From: Pseudomonas canadensis
GTDB lineage: Bacteria; Pseudomonadota; Gammaproteobacteria; Pseudomonadales; Pseudomonadaceae
Direction: 5' to 3'
Assembly: GCF_000503215.1 (NCBI RefSeq)
Contig: NZ_AYTD01000013.1
Coordinates: 734,009 to 798,008, forward strand
Length of the DNA: 64,000 nt
Shown: one piece after another, positions 15,622-27,100 of the stretch
Numbering within the stretch: position 1 is the first letter of the stretch
Layout of the letters: the number at the start of each line of letters is the position of its first letter
Position numbers and translations under genes: made by a program
Notes under the pieces: model-generated
Databases searched by the model: none
What the model was told of the DNA's origin: nothing
The model's input: only the letters and a program-made list of their open reading frames with translations

Positions 15622-16620
15622 TCAACCTTTCAGCGCTGGCAAAGACAGCACGTCATCGTAATTTGGCCAGTCTTCTCTGGCACGGTTGAGCACACCTTGC
15701 ATCAACTCGTCCAACTCAGGCACTGGCTGCTCGGGCGGCAATTGATCAAAGGGCGCGGCCAGCAGCGGATGATCAATCTTCTGCGGATTGGCTAAACCTT
15801 CCCACTGACGCAGGCGCAGGATATAGAGAATTTCCACCGGCACACGCTCCAAGTGCCAATCCTGATTGAAGTCGTAGGAATTCTTCTGGCTCTCTTTGCC
15901 GGTTTGCCAAGTGTGGCGGTCACACGCGGCCAACAGGCAGGGCATCAGGTCGTCGGGGCTGGGAGTGCGCCACTTGGCCAACAAGGCTTCGTAGATGGGT
16001 TCGTCGTAAGCATAAGCAGGCCATTGATGCGAGACATCGCCCACCCAATCGGCAAACACACGCAGCATAAAGGCTTGGGCGCGGCGGTGTTGCTCCTCGT
16101 ACTCAATCACTAATTGATGCCCACGGTTGAGAGCCGCATGGGTGAGATAGCCCTGATGGATGACGGCATCCTTCCAGCCTAACATCGCCATAGCGGCCAT
16201 CATATTAGTGGCGGTTTGGATGCTGTAGTTCTGGCGCCGTCGATCATTGCCTGCCGCTTTGGCAATAATGTCGAACTGGCCCGCCCAGAAGAACAACTGC
16301 CAAATGCCTACTTGGTAATAGCGCAGCCAATGGGCCAATTCCAGAAGCCATTGCGGATTATCTTGTGCGGTTGCCAATACCTTGTGGGCTCGTGTAACGG
16401 CCATCCATTCAGAGCTACTACGCGTAACGTTGTCACTATTCGGTACAGGCATTGATGGCTTCGCAAATGCATCACCGCGCTCAACATATTCACGGATGCC
16501 GTTCAACTCGTATTCATCTGAGACGTGTGGTCCCTTGGCTATGCGCACCAGGACACTTTTGTAGGAGGGCCATTTTGGGTTTACGCCCGAGCGCTCGCAC
16601 TGAATTACTTCTTGGTCCAT
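15622..16620 (-). CDS. Second (orphan) CDI immunity protein
   Basis: 332 residues, no signal peptide, rich in Trp and Tyr, mainly helical. It is a close paralogue of the immunity gene at 17109-18107. The last ~190 residues are almost identical between the copies, while the first ~150 differ at many places (for example ELNGIREYVERGDAF against [15 protein letters not shown]). Its ATG lies inside the end of the displaced toxin fragment with a 16-base overlap and AGGTGGA before it, exactly as in the main copy. It presumably neutralises the toxin variant encoded beside it. The family is not certain; a PoNi-like (DUF1911) helical immunity protein is one possibility. Confidence 0.75.
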   Translation of the reverse strand: MDQEVIQCERSGVNPKWPSYKSVLVRIAKGPHVSDEYELNGIREYVERGDAFAKPSMPVPNSDNVTRSSSEWMAVTRAHKVLATAQDNPQWLLELAHWLRYYQVGIWQLFFWAGQFDIIAKAAGNDRRRQNYSIQTATNMMAAMAMLGWKDAVIHQGYLTHAALNRGHQLVIEYEEQHRRAQAFMLRVFADWVGDVSHQWPAYAYDEPIYEALLAKWRTPSPDDLMPCLLAACDRHTWQTGKESQKNSYDFNQDWHLERVPVEILYILRLRQWEGLANPQKIDHPLLAAPFDQLPPEQPVPELDELMQGVLNRAREDWPNYDDVLSLPALKG

Positions 16621-17030
16621 GGTTCCACCTTAAATTCTGCTACACCTGTTTTACCGGGGGCGGGAACACCGACTTTGACTGTTACACCTTGAACCTTGGC
16701 TTTTCCTGAATCCAACGCCGCTTGCAAAGCATCACGCAAGGCAGGATCAGAGTCGGCAATTGATTTATTACCCAGCCACCCCTCCAACCGCGTCCTCGGG
16801 TCCCCATGCGGCGTACCGGCCTTACTCACGCCATTCACCGAAGACTTCGCATCCATCACTACCACGGTAATCGTATCGCCATTGATCGCCACCGCGCAGC
16901 CATCACAGCCGTGGTTGCTACCGTTCTGCAATGGCTTGAAATTGAGGCCGGTTTTTCCATTGAGGGTTTGAAGGGCCAGTTGCTCGCCCAACACCCCATC
17001 ATTTACAAGCGAACCGGTCTTCCAATTGGG
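16605..17030 (-). pseudogene. Displaced CdiA C-terminal toxin module (orphan CdiA-CT)
   Basis: The frame starts with [17 protein letters not shown], the same junction where the toxin begins in the full CdiA, but is not joined to CdiA and has no proper start; a stop codon lies upstream within the palindrome at 17034-17101. It encodes about 141 residues nearly identical to the main toxin, including NHGCDGCAV and VVVMDAKSS. It differs mostly in the C-terminal third (RTRLEGWLGNKS, LQAALDSGKAK). Orphan cdiA-CT/cdiI cassettes downstream of CDI loci are a known reservoir that can replace the active toxin by recombination. A GTG at 16994 could allow low expression. Confidence 0.8.
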
Positions 17031-17033
17031 AAT

Positions 17034-17101
17034 AAAAAAATGGGACAGATTTATTTTCTATTCAGCCATAGCAAATGAATAACAAATAAATCTGTCCCTT
17101 T
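17034..17101. repeat. Long palindromic element 2
   Basis: AAATGGGACAGATTTATTT and AAATAAATCTGTCCCTTT are inverted arms around TCTATTCAGCCATAGC and neighbouring bases. It is almost identical to the element at 15551-15614, with one G/C pair fewer in the stem. It separates the main cdiI stop (17109) from the orphan toxin module. Confidence 0.85.
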
Positions 17102-17108
17102 CTCGTAT

Positions 17109-18107
17109 TCAACCTTTCAGCGCTGGCAAAGACAGCACGTCATCGTAATTTGGCCAGTCTTCTCTGGCACGGTTGAGTACACCTTGCATCAACTCGTCCA
17201 ACTCAGGCACTGGCTGCTCGGGCGGCAATTGATCAAAGGGCGCGGCCAGCAGCGGATGATCAATCTTCTGCGGATTGGCTAAACCTTCCCACTGGCGCAG
17301 GCGCAAGATATAGAGAATTTCCACGGGCACGCGCTCCAAGTGCCAATCCTGATTGAAGTCGTAGGAATTCTTCTGGCTCTCTTTGCCGGTTTGCCAAGTG
17401 TGGCGGTCACACGCGGCCAACAGGCAGGGCATCAGGTCGTCGGGGCTGGGAGTGCGCCACTTGGCCAACAAGGCTTCGTAGATGGGTTCGTCGTAAGCAT
17501 AAGCAGGCCATTGATGCGAGACATCGCCCACCCAATCGGCAAACACACGCAGCATAAAGGCTTGGGCGCGGCGATGCTCCTCTTCATACTCGATGACCAG
17601 TTGATGACCACGGTTGAGCGCCGCATGGGTCAAATAGCCTTGGTGGATGACAGCTTCCTTCCAGCCCAGAATCGCCATGGCTGCCATCATGTTGGCAGCG
17701 GTTTGGATGCTGTAGTTTTGTTGGCGTCTGTCATTACCTACGGCTTTAGCCAAAACGTCAAACTGCTCCGCCCAAAAAAACAACTGCCAAATGCCTACTT
17801 GGTAGTAACGCATCCAGTGTGTCAATTCGGAAAGCCATCGCGGGTTTCCCGTTGCAGTGGCAAGTACTTTGTGAGCCCTTGTCACCGACATCCATTCTGC
17901 ACGAGCATCTGTTGCATTGTTTCTGTTTGGAACCATCATTGAAAGCTTCGGCGAAGCATCCTCGCGAGTAACGTACTCGCGAATACCGGCTATCTCATAT
18001 TCATCCGAGACATGTGGCCCCTTGGCTATGCGCCCCAGCACACTTTTGTAAGAAGGCCATTTCGGGTTTACGCCCGAGCGCTCGCACTGAATTATTTCTT
18101 GGACCAT
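17109..18107 (-). CDS. cdiI: CDI immunity protein for the resident CdiA toxin
   Basis: 332 residues, cytosolic, helical and Trp-rich. It starts inside the final codons of cdiA (16-base overlap, AGGTGGA before the ATG), so toxin and immunity are tightly linked in translation. The position directly after cdiA defines it as CdiI, which binds and blocks the toxin delivered by sister cells. Toward the C-terminus [15 protein letters not shown] and [10 protein letters not shown] are characteristic of this group; I cannot name the family with confidence. The N-terminal half differs from the orphan paralogue, which is where specificity probably resides. Confidence 0.85.
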   Translation of the reverse strand: MVQEIIQCERSGVNPKWPSYKSVLGRIAKGPHVSDEYEIAGIREYVTREDASPKLSMMVPNRNNATDARAEWMSVTRAHKVLATATGNPRWLSELTHWMRYYQVGIWQLFFWAEQFDVLAKAVGNDRRQQNYSIQTAANMMAAMAILGWKEAVIHQGYLTHAALNRGHQLVIEYEEEHRRAQAFMLRVFADWVGDVSHQWPAYAYDEPIYEALLAKWRTPSPDDLMPCLLAACDRHTWQTGKESQKNSYDFNQDWHLERVPVEILYILRLRQWEGLANPQKIDHPLLAAPFDQLPPEQPVPELDELMQGVLNRAREDWPNYDDVLSLPALKG

Positions 18108-21100
18108 GGTTCCACCTTAAATTCTGCTACACCTGTTTTTCCGGGGGCAGGAACACCGACTTTGACGGTCACGCCTTGGACTTTGACGTTTTCAGAACGC
18201 AGCGCTGCTCGCAAAGCATCACGTAATGCTGGGTCCGAATCGGCAATTGAGCTATTACCCAACCACCCTCTCAACCTCGTCGCCGGATCTCCGTGCGGTG
18301 TACCGGCCTTACTCACGCCATTCACCGAAGACTTCGCATCCATCACTACCACGGTAATCGTATCGCCATTGATCGCCACCGCGCAGCCATCACAGCCGTG
18401 GTTGCTACCGTTCTGCAATGGCTTGAAATTGAGGCCGGTTTTTCCATTGAGGGTTTGAAGGGCCAGTTGCTCGCCCAACACCCCATCATTTACAAGCGAA
18501 CCGGTCTTCCAATTGGGAAGGTGCGACAGCGGGATACTTTCAAATGTCTGCCCAAACAGATCTTCAACCGGGCTGAGCTTCGGTGGGCTGATTGCATCAG
18601 GGATAACCTGCACTGGTCCTTTTGCAACCTTCAACTCCACCTTAACGACCTTAGCAGCGACCTTTTCGACGAGCAAGGCCCCGCCTTTTAGCGCTCCCCC
18701 CACTCCCGTCGCAAGCGCCGCCACTTCGCTTATCAGCTTCCCGGTTTCACGCCCTGCGTTAAACGATCCACTCGCCCCGGCTCTCTCATACTCCGCTTCT
18801 AGATTGTCAATGCGTTGGATATAGGACTGCTTCATGGCGTCCGAGACGTTACCCAGCACATCCCCGCTTTGAACCACGGATTTCAATGCCCGAAACGTCT
18901 CCATCGGGCTGCTGGCGGCTTCCAAGATGCCCTTGACCGTATCAAGTAGCCCTTCCGGCACCCCAACCACTGCCCCACCCGCAAAGCTGGCGTCCTGCCC
19001 AGCATCGATCAATTCCCACTTCGTATTGATCCTGAGCCGATCCAATGAGTCACTGCTTTCTGCCAGCTCTTTCTCTCTCTGAGCCTTTTGATGATCGCCC
19101 AGGTAGTTATACTGCGTAGCATTTTTAGCTACCCAGCCACCCTTCTCGATCGACTTCGCATCAGCATCCTTCTGCGAAGCCGCTGCCAGCACTCCCACAA
19201 TCTGTGAGCTCATGGACAACAAGGTCTTATCGCCTTTAACCAAAGAGTCCAGATGAACGACTAGAGCTTCGTTGATCCCGGCTGCCAAAGCCCCCGTTCT
19301 GAAGTCCCCACCTGTGGCCTTCGAGAGCAAGCCACCCACCATTGCATGAACCACAATTTTAGGAGGGTAGCCTTCCGTCAGTACCCCATGGGTGTAGTCG
19401 CCAATGGCATTAAAACTTGCTGCAGCCAATGTATTGAACAATGCGCCTTTGAGTGCATCACCAAAATCACCACCTTGTCCGAGCGCTTTGCTCAGCAGAG
19501 TCGACGTACCGTTCTGCAAGGCTTGGTTCGCCGCAAACTGTCCAACGCCGGTCCAGGTGTTGAGGGCTGGCGAAGAGATAACGGCCCCTGTGTTTAGATT
19601 GGTCTGCGTGCCTGTCCAACCATCGAAAAGCCCTTTCGTCAGGCCTGCCGTCACGCCCGATATCACGTAGCCCTTCATCGCATCCGATGAGGTGACGTCC
19701 TTGAATACTGCCCCCAGATTGCCACGATTATTGACAACGCTGACGCTTGCATTAGTCGCAGCACTTGAAGCAACAGCCCCCACCGCCGCCCCCGTGACAC
19801 CACCACCCGCCGCAGCCGCAGCCATGGGCCCAACGACCGCAGCCATCACGATCGCGATAATGATCTGCGACGCCGGACCAAGTCCGGAGTTGCTGTATTT
19901 GAAGCTGTCGTGGATTTCCTTAACTTGGTGCCAATCCACATCGCCACGCTTTTCTGCTTCCTTTATCCACGCCAATTGCGGGTCAGCTTTGACCATTGCA
20001 TCAATGGACTGACTAACGGTTTGCTGATTGACCTGCGTTACATCAATTTTCAAACCATCCACCGCTTTGATCGCAATAGCGCCTGCGGCAGCCATTTGCG
20101 TTTGACGCACGGTTTCGTCGGTATTGCCTTTGCCTTTGGATGACATCCAAAAAGCATTGTTATTGGACTTCTCGTGGCTTTCCTGATGAAGATCTTTAAC
20201 ACCCTCAAACGTCACGCTACCGCCACTGGCAATGGTCAGATCATTGCCACTTTCCAACTTGGCTGCCTGGTACTTCTGATCACCCTGGCTCTGAATCGTA
20301 AGGTCGCCACCGGTTTTTATTTCACTGCCGATGTTGGTGACTTTAGTCACTTCGTCACGCTGGGTTTTCTTGGTGCCCCAACTCCCCTTCTTCTTCATGT
20401 CATACAGCGAATAATCGCTGTCTTCTGCCGACAGCAGCGCCAATTTACCGCCAGCAACCAGGTATGCCTCGTCCCCCGCAGTGATCCGACTGGCAATCAT
20501 CGCCAGATCCTTACCCGCACTCAGCGATACATCCCCACCCGCACTCAGCGCGGTCGAAACCTGACTGACATGATCTTCCTGACGTTTCTCCTTTTTGCTT
20601 TTGCGGGAGGAATGTTCCTCATCTGCAGCCGAAGCCAGAATCAAATCACCACCGGCACTCATGTTGATGTCGCGCTTGGCATCGATCTGACTGGCGATCG
20701 CTGCGATGTCTCGTCCCGCCTTGACATTCACATCGCGCCCGGCATCCACATCGGAACCGTGTTGTGTGGCGCTGCTGGTTTGCAAGCGCTTGCCCATATC
20801 CATCGCATTGCGTTCTTCGGCGGCGACCAAGCTGGCATCGCGCCCTGCGACAATGGTCATGTCGCGACCGCTTTGCAGACCACCACCGACACTGGCAAAG
20901 TCTCGCCCGGCGCTGATGCCCAGATCATTCGCTGCCTCAACCCGCGCAGCGCTATCCACATAATCGCGATGCTGCGAATACCCTGCCCCTTTGTCATCCC
21001 AACCGGTCACGCTGCGCTCGTTGATTACATCTCCATTGATGGCGGTCAGCGTCACATCGCGCCCTTTGATGATGCCCCCGGCTTTGTTGACGATGTTGTT

Positions 21101-24100
21101 GCCCGCCAGCAGGTCCAGGCGGTTGCCTGCTTCGATCAGCCCGCTGTTGGTCACATCATTGGCGGCCTTGGCCGACAGGTTGTTGGTGGCGCGCAGGGTG
21201 CCAGCGTTGACCAGGTTTTCACCGGCGATCAGGTTCAGGTCGTTACCGGCGATCAAGGCTCCGGTGGGGGCAAGACGGTTATTGGCTTGGGCCAGGTACA
21301 GCACCGGCACCAGGACTTTTTCACCGTTCACTTCGTGCTCTTCCAGCCACACGATGTCATGCGTCAGGGCCGCGACCTGTTGCGAGGTGAGACTGACGCC
21401 CATCGACAGATTCAGTTGCTGCTTGCTGCTGATGGCGTTGTCCATCAAGTACTTGAACAGTTTTTCGTCGGTGGTCTGGCCGTCGATAAAGCGTTGACCG
21501 GTGCGCGCTTGCACGGCCTGCTGAACCAAACGTTGTTCGTACAGGCCATCGCCCAGGCGCTTCCAGCTTTCGTCCGGGTTGTAGCCCAGGCCTTGCAGCA
21601 GGTAGTCCGAGCTCATGAATTGCTTGAGGTCGGTAAGTACCGGGTTGGTTTCGATCAGGTATTTGTGCGGCTGCGAGACGGCACGACTGTCCGGCAGGCC
21701 CTGGACGCGGCTGATGGTTTGGCCGGCCAATGCCGTGGGCGGGCTGACGGCCGGTGGTTGTACGTGACCGCCAGCGAGTACGTCCTGGGCAGCCGGGGTA
21801 AGGCCTGGCAGTTGGGTCTGCGGCGCAGCGATCGCCGCAACGTCGGTACTGCGCGCATTGGTCGACAAGCCCGGCACACTCAGATCAGGGAGAGCCCCGT
21901 CTGGCGACGTATGCACAACCCTATCGCCTGGCGTGACGGCAGGCAGGTCGATGCCCGGCCGCGAACCATCGACCGCAGGCTGGGAAGCACCCGCGGGATT
22001 GCGCGCGTCAATGCCGTCAACGCGGGTGATGTCGGCACCGTTGGTGCGTCCCGGTAGCCGGGTTTGCACATCGGCGCTGCCTACACCGCCGGTATCGATG
22101 GCACTAGCCACTGCATTAAGCAAACCCGCTTCACGGGCAGCCACGGCGACCTGACGCGTGCTGGTGGTGATTTGCGCTGCGCCACCAACTTCAATCACGC
22201 GTGCGTGGGTGTCAGGCAACGCTTGTTGACGCTGGGTCGGATCAAGGCTGGCGCTGCTGAGCGTCCAATCCTGATTGCCCACGCCCGCCTGCCCCGTGGT
22301 GCCGCTTTGGCCACTTAAACGAAACAACCCGTTCTGCCCGCTGGGCAAACCGAAGCCCGGCAGGGTCAGGGGGTTGACCTGCTGTTGGGCAAGGTCAGGG
22401 GGCAACTGTGCATTGAGCACCACCACCTGGGTTTTATTGGCGCCTACGCCGGTGTCCAGCGAACGCCCACCCACCGCCAGCGCGGTCTTGATCACGTTGA
22501 TGTTGTTGATGCTTTTACTGGCGGTGAGCGCAGCGTTGCCACCGGCCTGAATAATCGCCGGGGCCACCACTTGGGTGCCGCCTTGTACGGCGATGGGTTG
22601 GTTGATGCCGGGAAACAGCGACGGACTGAACCGCGCCATCAAGGCCGCAAACGCCGCCTCATCCACTGGCGAGCCCTGCGGGTGCGCGCGGTTATAGGCC
22701 TGCACTGCGGCGACCATCTGGTTGTACTGGCCTTTGGAGATTTTGGTAATGCCGCTGTATTCCTGGCTCTGGGAACCGGAACCACCGGTAGCTGCCTGGT
22801 TGAGGATGTTTTCGCCAGTAATCGATAGGTCATTGGCGGCCGACACCACGCTGTAGCGGTTGGTGAAGTTCTGCCCGGTTACCACCATGTTGCGCCCGGC
22901 GCTGAGGGTGGCCGAAGGCGAGTCGATTTCAAGCACACTCGACACGGTACGGCTCAAGGTCACCGCAGGGCGTCGGTCACTCCAACCGCCGCTGCAATGC
23001 TGGGTGCACCGAATGCCCACGCCCACGGACGTCAGTTGCTGGTTGAGCTTGAATTTCTCGCGCTCGTTGACCACGTCATTGGCCGCGATTCTGAGGTCGC
23101 CCATGCTCTCGATGCTGGCCGAAACGTTACGCACGCTCTGCGCCTGGGTTCCACCGGCTACACCCGCTACCGTGAGGTTGCCCAGGCTGTAGATGTCCGA
23201 ATAGTTGTTGGTCAGGCTGCCCAGGTTGAAGGTCGAGTCCTGGCCGCTGAACAGGAATCCGCGTGCGCCGACGCCGCTTGCAGCGTGATCGTTGAGCAGG
23301 CTTTGGGCCGTCAGCACCAGGTTCTGTGAAGCCCCCAACGTGCCGGTATTCACAATGCTGCCAGCGTTGATGCGCAAGTCGCCGCTGGAGGTCAAACGCC
23401 CACGGTTAAGCAGTTGGCCCCCGGTGGTCAGTTGCGACGCGCCACCGCCTGCCACGCTGGCGGTTTCATTCACGGTTATCTGCGCAGCGCTCAGGCCCAG
23501 GTTGCCCAGGCTGCTATAGCGCCCGTTACCGCCGTAGCTGCCGGCCAGCGTCAGATTGGCCGTGCCGTCACTGGCGATCAGGCCATCGTTGTTCCAGTTG
23601 CCGCCGTTGCCCGTCAGGCTGTCGGAGGCGAGTAACTGGCCGCTGGCGGTCTGGTTCAGGGTATTGACGTTGACCGTCAGGCGCCCGGCCTGGATCACGC
23701 TGCTGTTGGTCCAGCTGTCTGCTGCCAGGGTCAGGCCGCCACGGGTCACCAGGTTGCCGCCGGCATTGATCAGGTTGGCGGTGGCGATATCAAAAGTGCC
23801 AGTGCCGCCGTGCAGCAGGCTACCGCCCTGGTTCAGGAAGCCGCCGGCATTCAGGGTCAGGTCAGCGTTGGAGGTTTCCAGTCGACCATTACGGTTATCG
23901 AATGCACCGCCGAGCTGGAAGTTGGTTTTGCCGCTGCGGCCCAGCGCGCGCAGTTGCCCGCCTTGGTTGTCGACGCTGCCGCCCGTCACGCTCAGGGTAT
24001 TGTCGCTTTCAATCACGCCGCTGCGGTTGATCAGCGCGCCACTGGCGCTCAGCTCAACAGCACGACCTGCAATCTGCCCGGCGCTGTTGTCCAGTTGCAC

Positions 24101-27100
24101 ACCACTGACTCGCATCAAGCCGGTGGCATACACCCCGCCATTGGCATTGGCGAAGTAGTTGGCGTTGACCACTGCATCGCCGGTCTGCGCAGCGATGAAG
24201 CCGCTCTGGTTGTCAAGGCGGTTGGCATTCAGGTCAAGGCGATGGGCCTGGAGCGTGCCGCCTTGGTTATTGAGGTCGTCGCTGATGTTCAGGCCCAGGC
24301 CGGTCTGGCCCTGCACCTTGCCTTTGGCGTTGTTCAATCCCACCGCGGTCAACTGCACATCGGCGTCCTGGCTGTAGATCAGACCGTCGCTGTTGTTCTG
24401 CACGATACCGGTGCTGGTGATCGCTACGCGGTCTTTACCAGCGAGGGTGCCGCTGCCACTGTTGTTCAGGCCACCGCTGAACAGCGTCAACAGACTTTGG
24501 CTGATGATTTTGCCCTTGGCGTCGTTGTTGACCTGCATCGCCCGTTGCAGCAGCAATGGGCCGGAACTGGCAATGCTGCCGCCGCTGTTGTTGAGGGTGC
24601 CGAGCAGGTTGAGGGTCAGGCGGCCGTTGGTGGCCAATGTGCCGCCGTTGTTGTTCAGGTCGGTGCCGGTGACGGTCATCGCTTGTTGGGCGTTGATCGT
24701 GCTTTGGTTGGTCAGCGTTGCCGCCTGCAGATCCAGCGTGGTGCCACTTTCTATCAAACCGCCATCGACGTTGGTCAACGCACCGGCCACGGTGAGCGTT
24801 TGCCCGTCGCCACTGGACAGTACGCCTTTGCCACTGTTATCCAGGCTGGCGGCACTGACGCCCAAACGGCCTTGGCTAACCAGCGCGCCTTCGTTGTTGT
24901 TCTGCAACGCGCCGCTCAGGCGCACATCAATTGCACCGCTACGGCTGGAGAGCGTGCCGTTGTCACGGTTGTCGAGATTGTCACCCCTGACGTTCAGACC
25001 TTGCCAGCCGGACAGCAGGCCTCTTGCGGAGTTGTTCATCGTGGACGCGTTGACGGTCAGCACTTGGCTGCTGATCAGCTTGCCGGCGCTGTTGTCCAGG
25101 TTGCGCGCCGTCAGGGCGAAGCTTTGCTGGCTGGAGATTTCGCCGCCCTGGTTATTCAGGTCACGCAGGTTTTTCAGGGTCAGCGGGCCGTTAGTCAGCA
25201 GCAGGCCGTTGCGGTTGTCCAAGTCGCTGTTATTGAGGTCCAGGGTCATCCCCTGCTCGCCCACAACGCGACCGCCCGCCAGCGCCAAAGCGTTGAGGTT
25301 TGCGGTCAACACGCCTTTGGCCGAGACTTCGCCGCCGTTGCCCGTGTGGAGGCTGGCAGCGTTGAGGTTCAGGGACTGCTTGGCACTGATCAAGCCTTGG
25401 TCCTGGTTGTTCAGCAGGCCATCGCTGGTCAGTTGCAAGTCGCTGCGGCTATTGAGCGTGCCGCCACGGTTGTCGACGGAGCCTGCGTGAGCATCGAGGC
25501 TGGCGGCGCCGATCAGGCCTTTCAAGTTAGCCAGGGCTTGATTGACGCGCAGGGTCAGGGCCTGGTTACTCAGCAGCTTGCCGTTGCTGTTATCCAGACT
25601 TTGCGCGGCCAAGGTGAAGGCTTGGGCGCTGGAGATTTCACCGTCCTGATTATTGACACTGTTGAGGTTGTTGAGCGCCAGTGGGCCAATAGCGTTGATC
25701 AATCCGCCTCTGTTGTTCAGATGGCCGTTGTTCAAGTCCAGACTCAAACCCGCGTTGCTGAACAGCTTGCCGCCCTGCTGATCCAAACCCGTGACGCTGG
25801 CGGTCAGTGCCTTGGCGCTGCCGATGCTGCCGCCATTGTTCAACTGTGCGGTGGTCAGGGCCAGGGTGTCGCCGCTGTTGAGACGGCCGGTTTGGTTGTT
25901 CAGCTCCCCCGTGGTGATGGCGACAGGGCCTTTGCCGCTGATGACGCCTTGCCTGTTGCCAAGATTGGCGCTTTGCAGTGTCAGGCCGCCGTCGGTGAGC
26001 AATTTACCTTCGCTGTTGTTAAGGCTGTCGGTGACGGCGACGCTCAAACCATTGGCGCTGGACAGGCTGCCCTTGCTGTTGTTCAGGCTGTGGGCTTTGA
26101 CGGCCAATGCATCTTCGCTGCCAAGTACGCCCTGGCTGTTATCGAAGTCGCCTGCGAGGTCCAGCTTCAGCGACTCTTGGCTGAGCAGCTTGCCGCCGTT
26201 GTTATCCAGCGATGTGCCGGTCAGGATCAGGCGTTGGCCGTTGAGTTCGCCAAGGGTGCGGTTGATGAGTTGATCAACGGCGAGGTTCAACGTACCGCCT
26301 GCGAACACCATGCCCTTGTCGCTGTTGTTGAGTTGTTGGCCGATGACGCTGACGTCGGCGTTGCTGGTCAGTTCACCGGTGCGGTTGTCGACAGTCGCCA
26401 CGTCGAGTTTCAGCGCTTTTGTGGCGCCTACCAGACCGTTGCGGTTATCGAGATTTGCGCCGCTCAGGTTGAGGGCGTCGGTGCTGATCAGTTTGCCGTT
26501 CTGGTTGTCGAGTTTGCTGGCGTTGATCGTCGCAAGCGCCTTGCCCGCGATCTCACCATTGCGGTTGTCCAGCGCTGCGCTGGTCAGCAACAAGGCACCG
26601 TCGGCGATCACGCTGCCGCGTTGGTTATCGAACCATTCGCTGGCGCTGAGGGTGACATCGCCACGCCCACTGAGCAGGCCTTCGGTGTTGTCCAGGCGAG
26701 TGCTGCGGGCGTCGAGGCTGGCGGCGTTGATATGGCCTTTGAGGTTGGCCAGCAGTTGGTCGACGCGCAGGGTCAGTGCCTGGTTGCTGATCAGTTTGCC
26801 GTTGCTGTTATCGAGGTTTTTTGCGACCAGGGTGAAGGCGTTTTGGCTGGAGATTTCGCCGTGCTGGTTGTTGATAGTGGCGAGGTTGTCGAGTGTCAGC
26901 AGGGGTGCGTTGATCACCCCTGCGTTGACCAGTTCACCGTTGTGCAGGTCAAGGTTGAGTTGCGTGGTGCTGACCAGTTCGGCGCCGCCCCATTGCGTCA
27001 GGCCGGTGAGGCTGGCATTCATGGCGCCGACGCTGCCGATATGCCCGCTATTGTTGAGCTGGGTGGCGCTGAGGTCGAGCTTGTCGGCGCTGATCACGCG

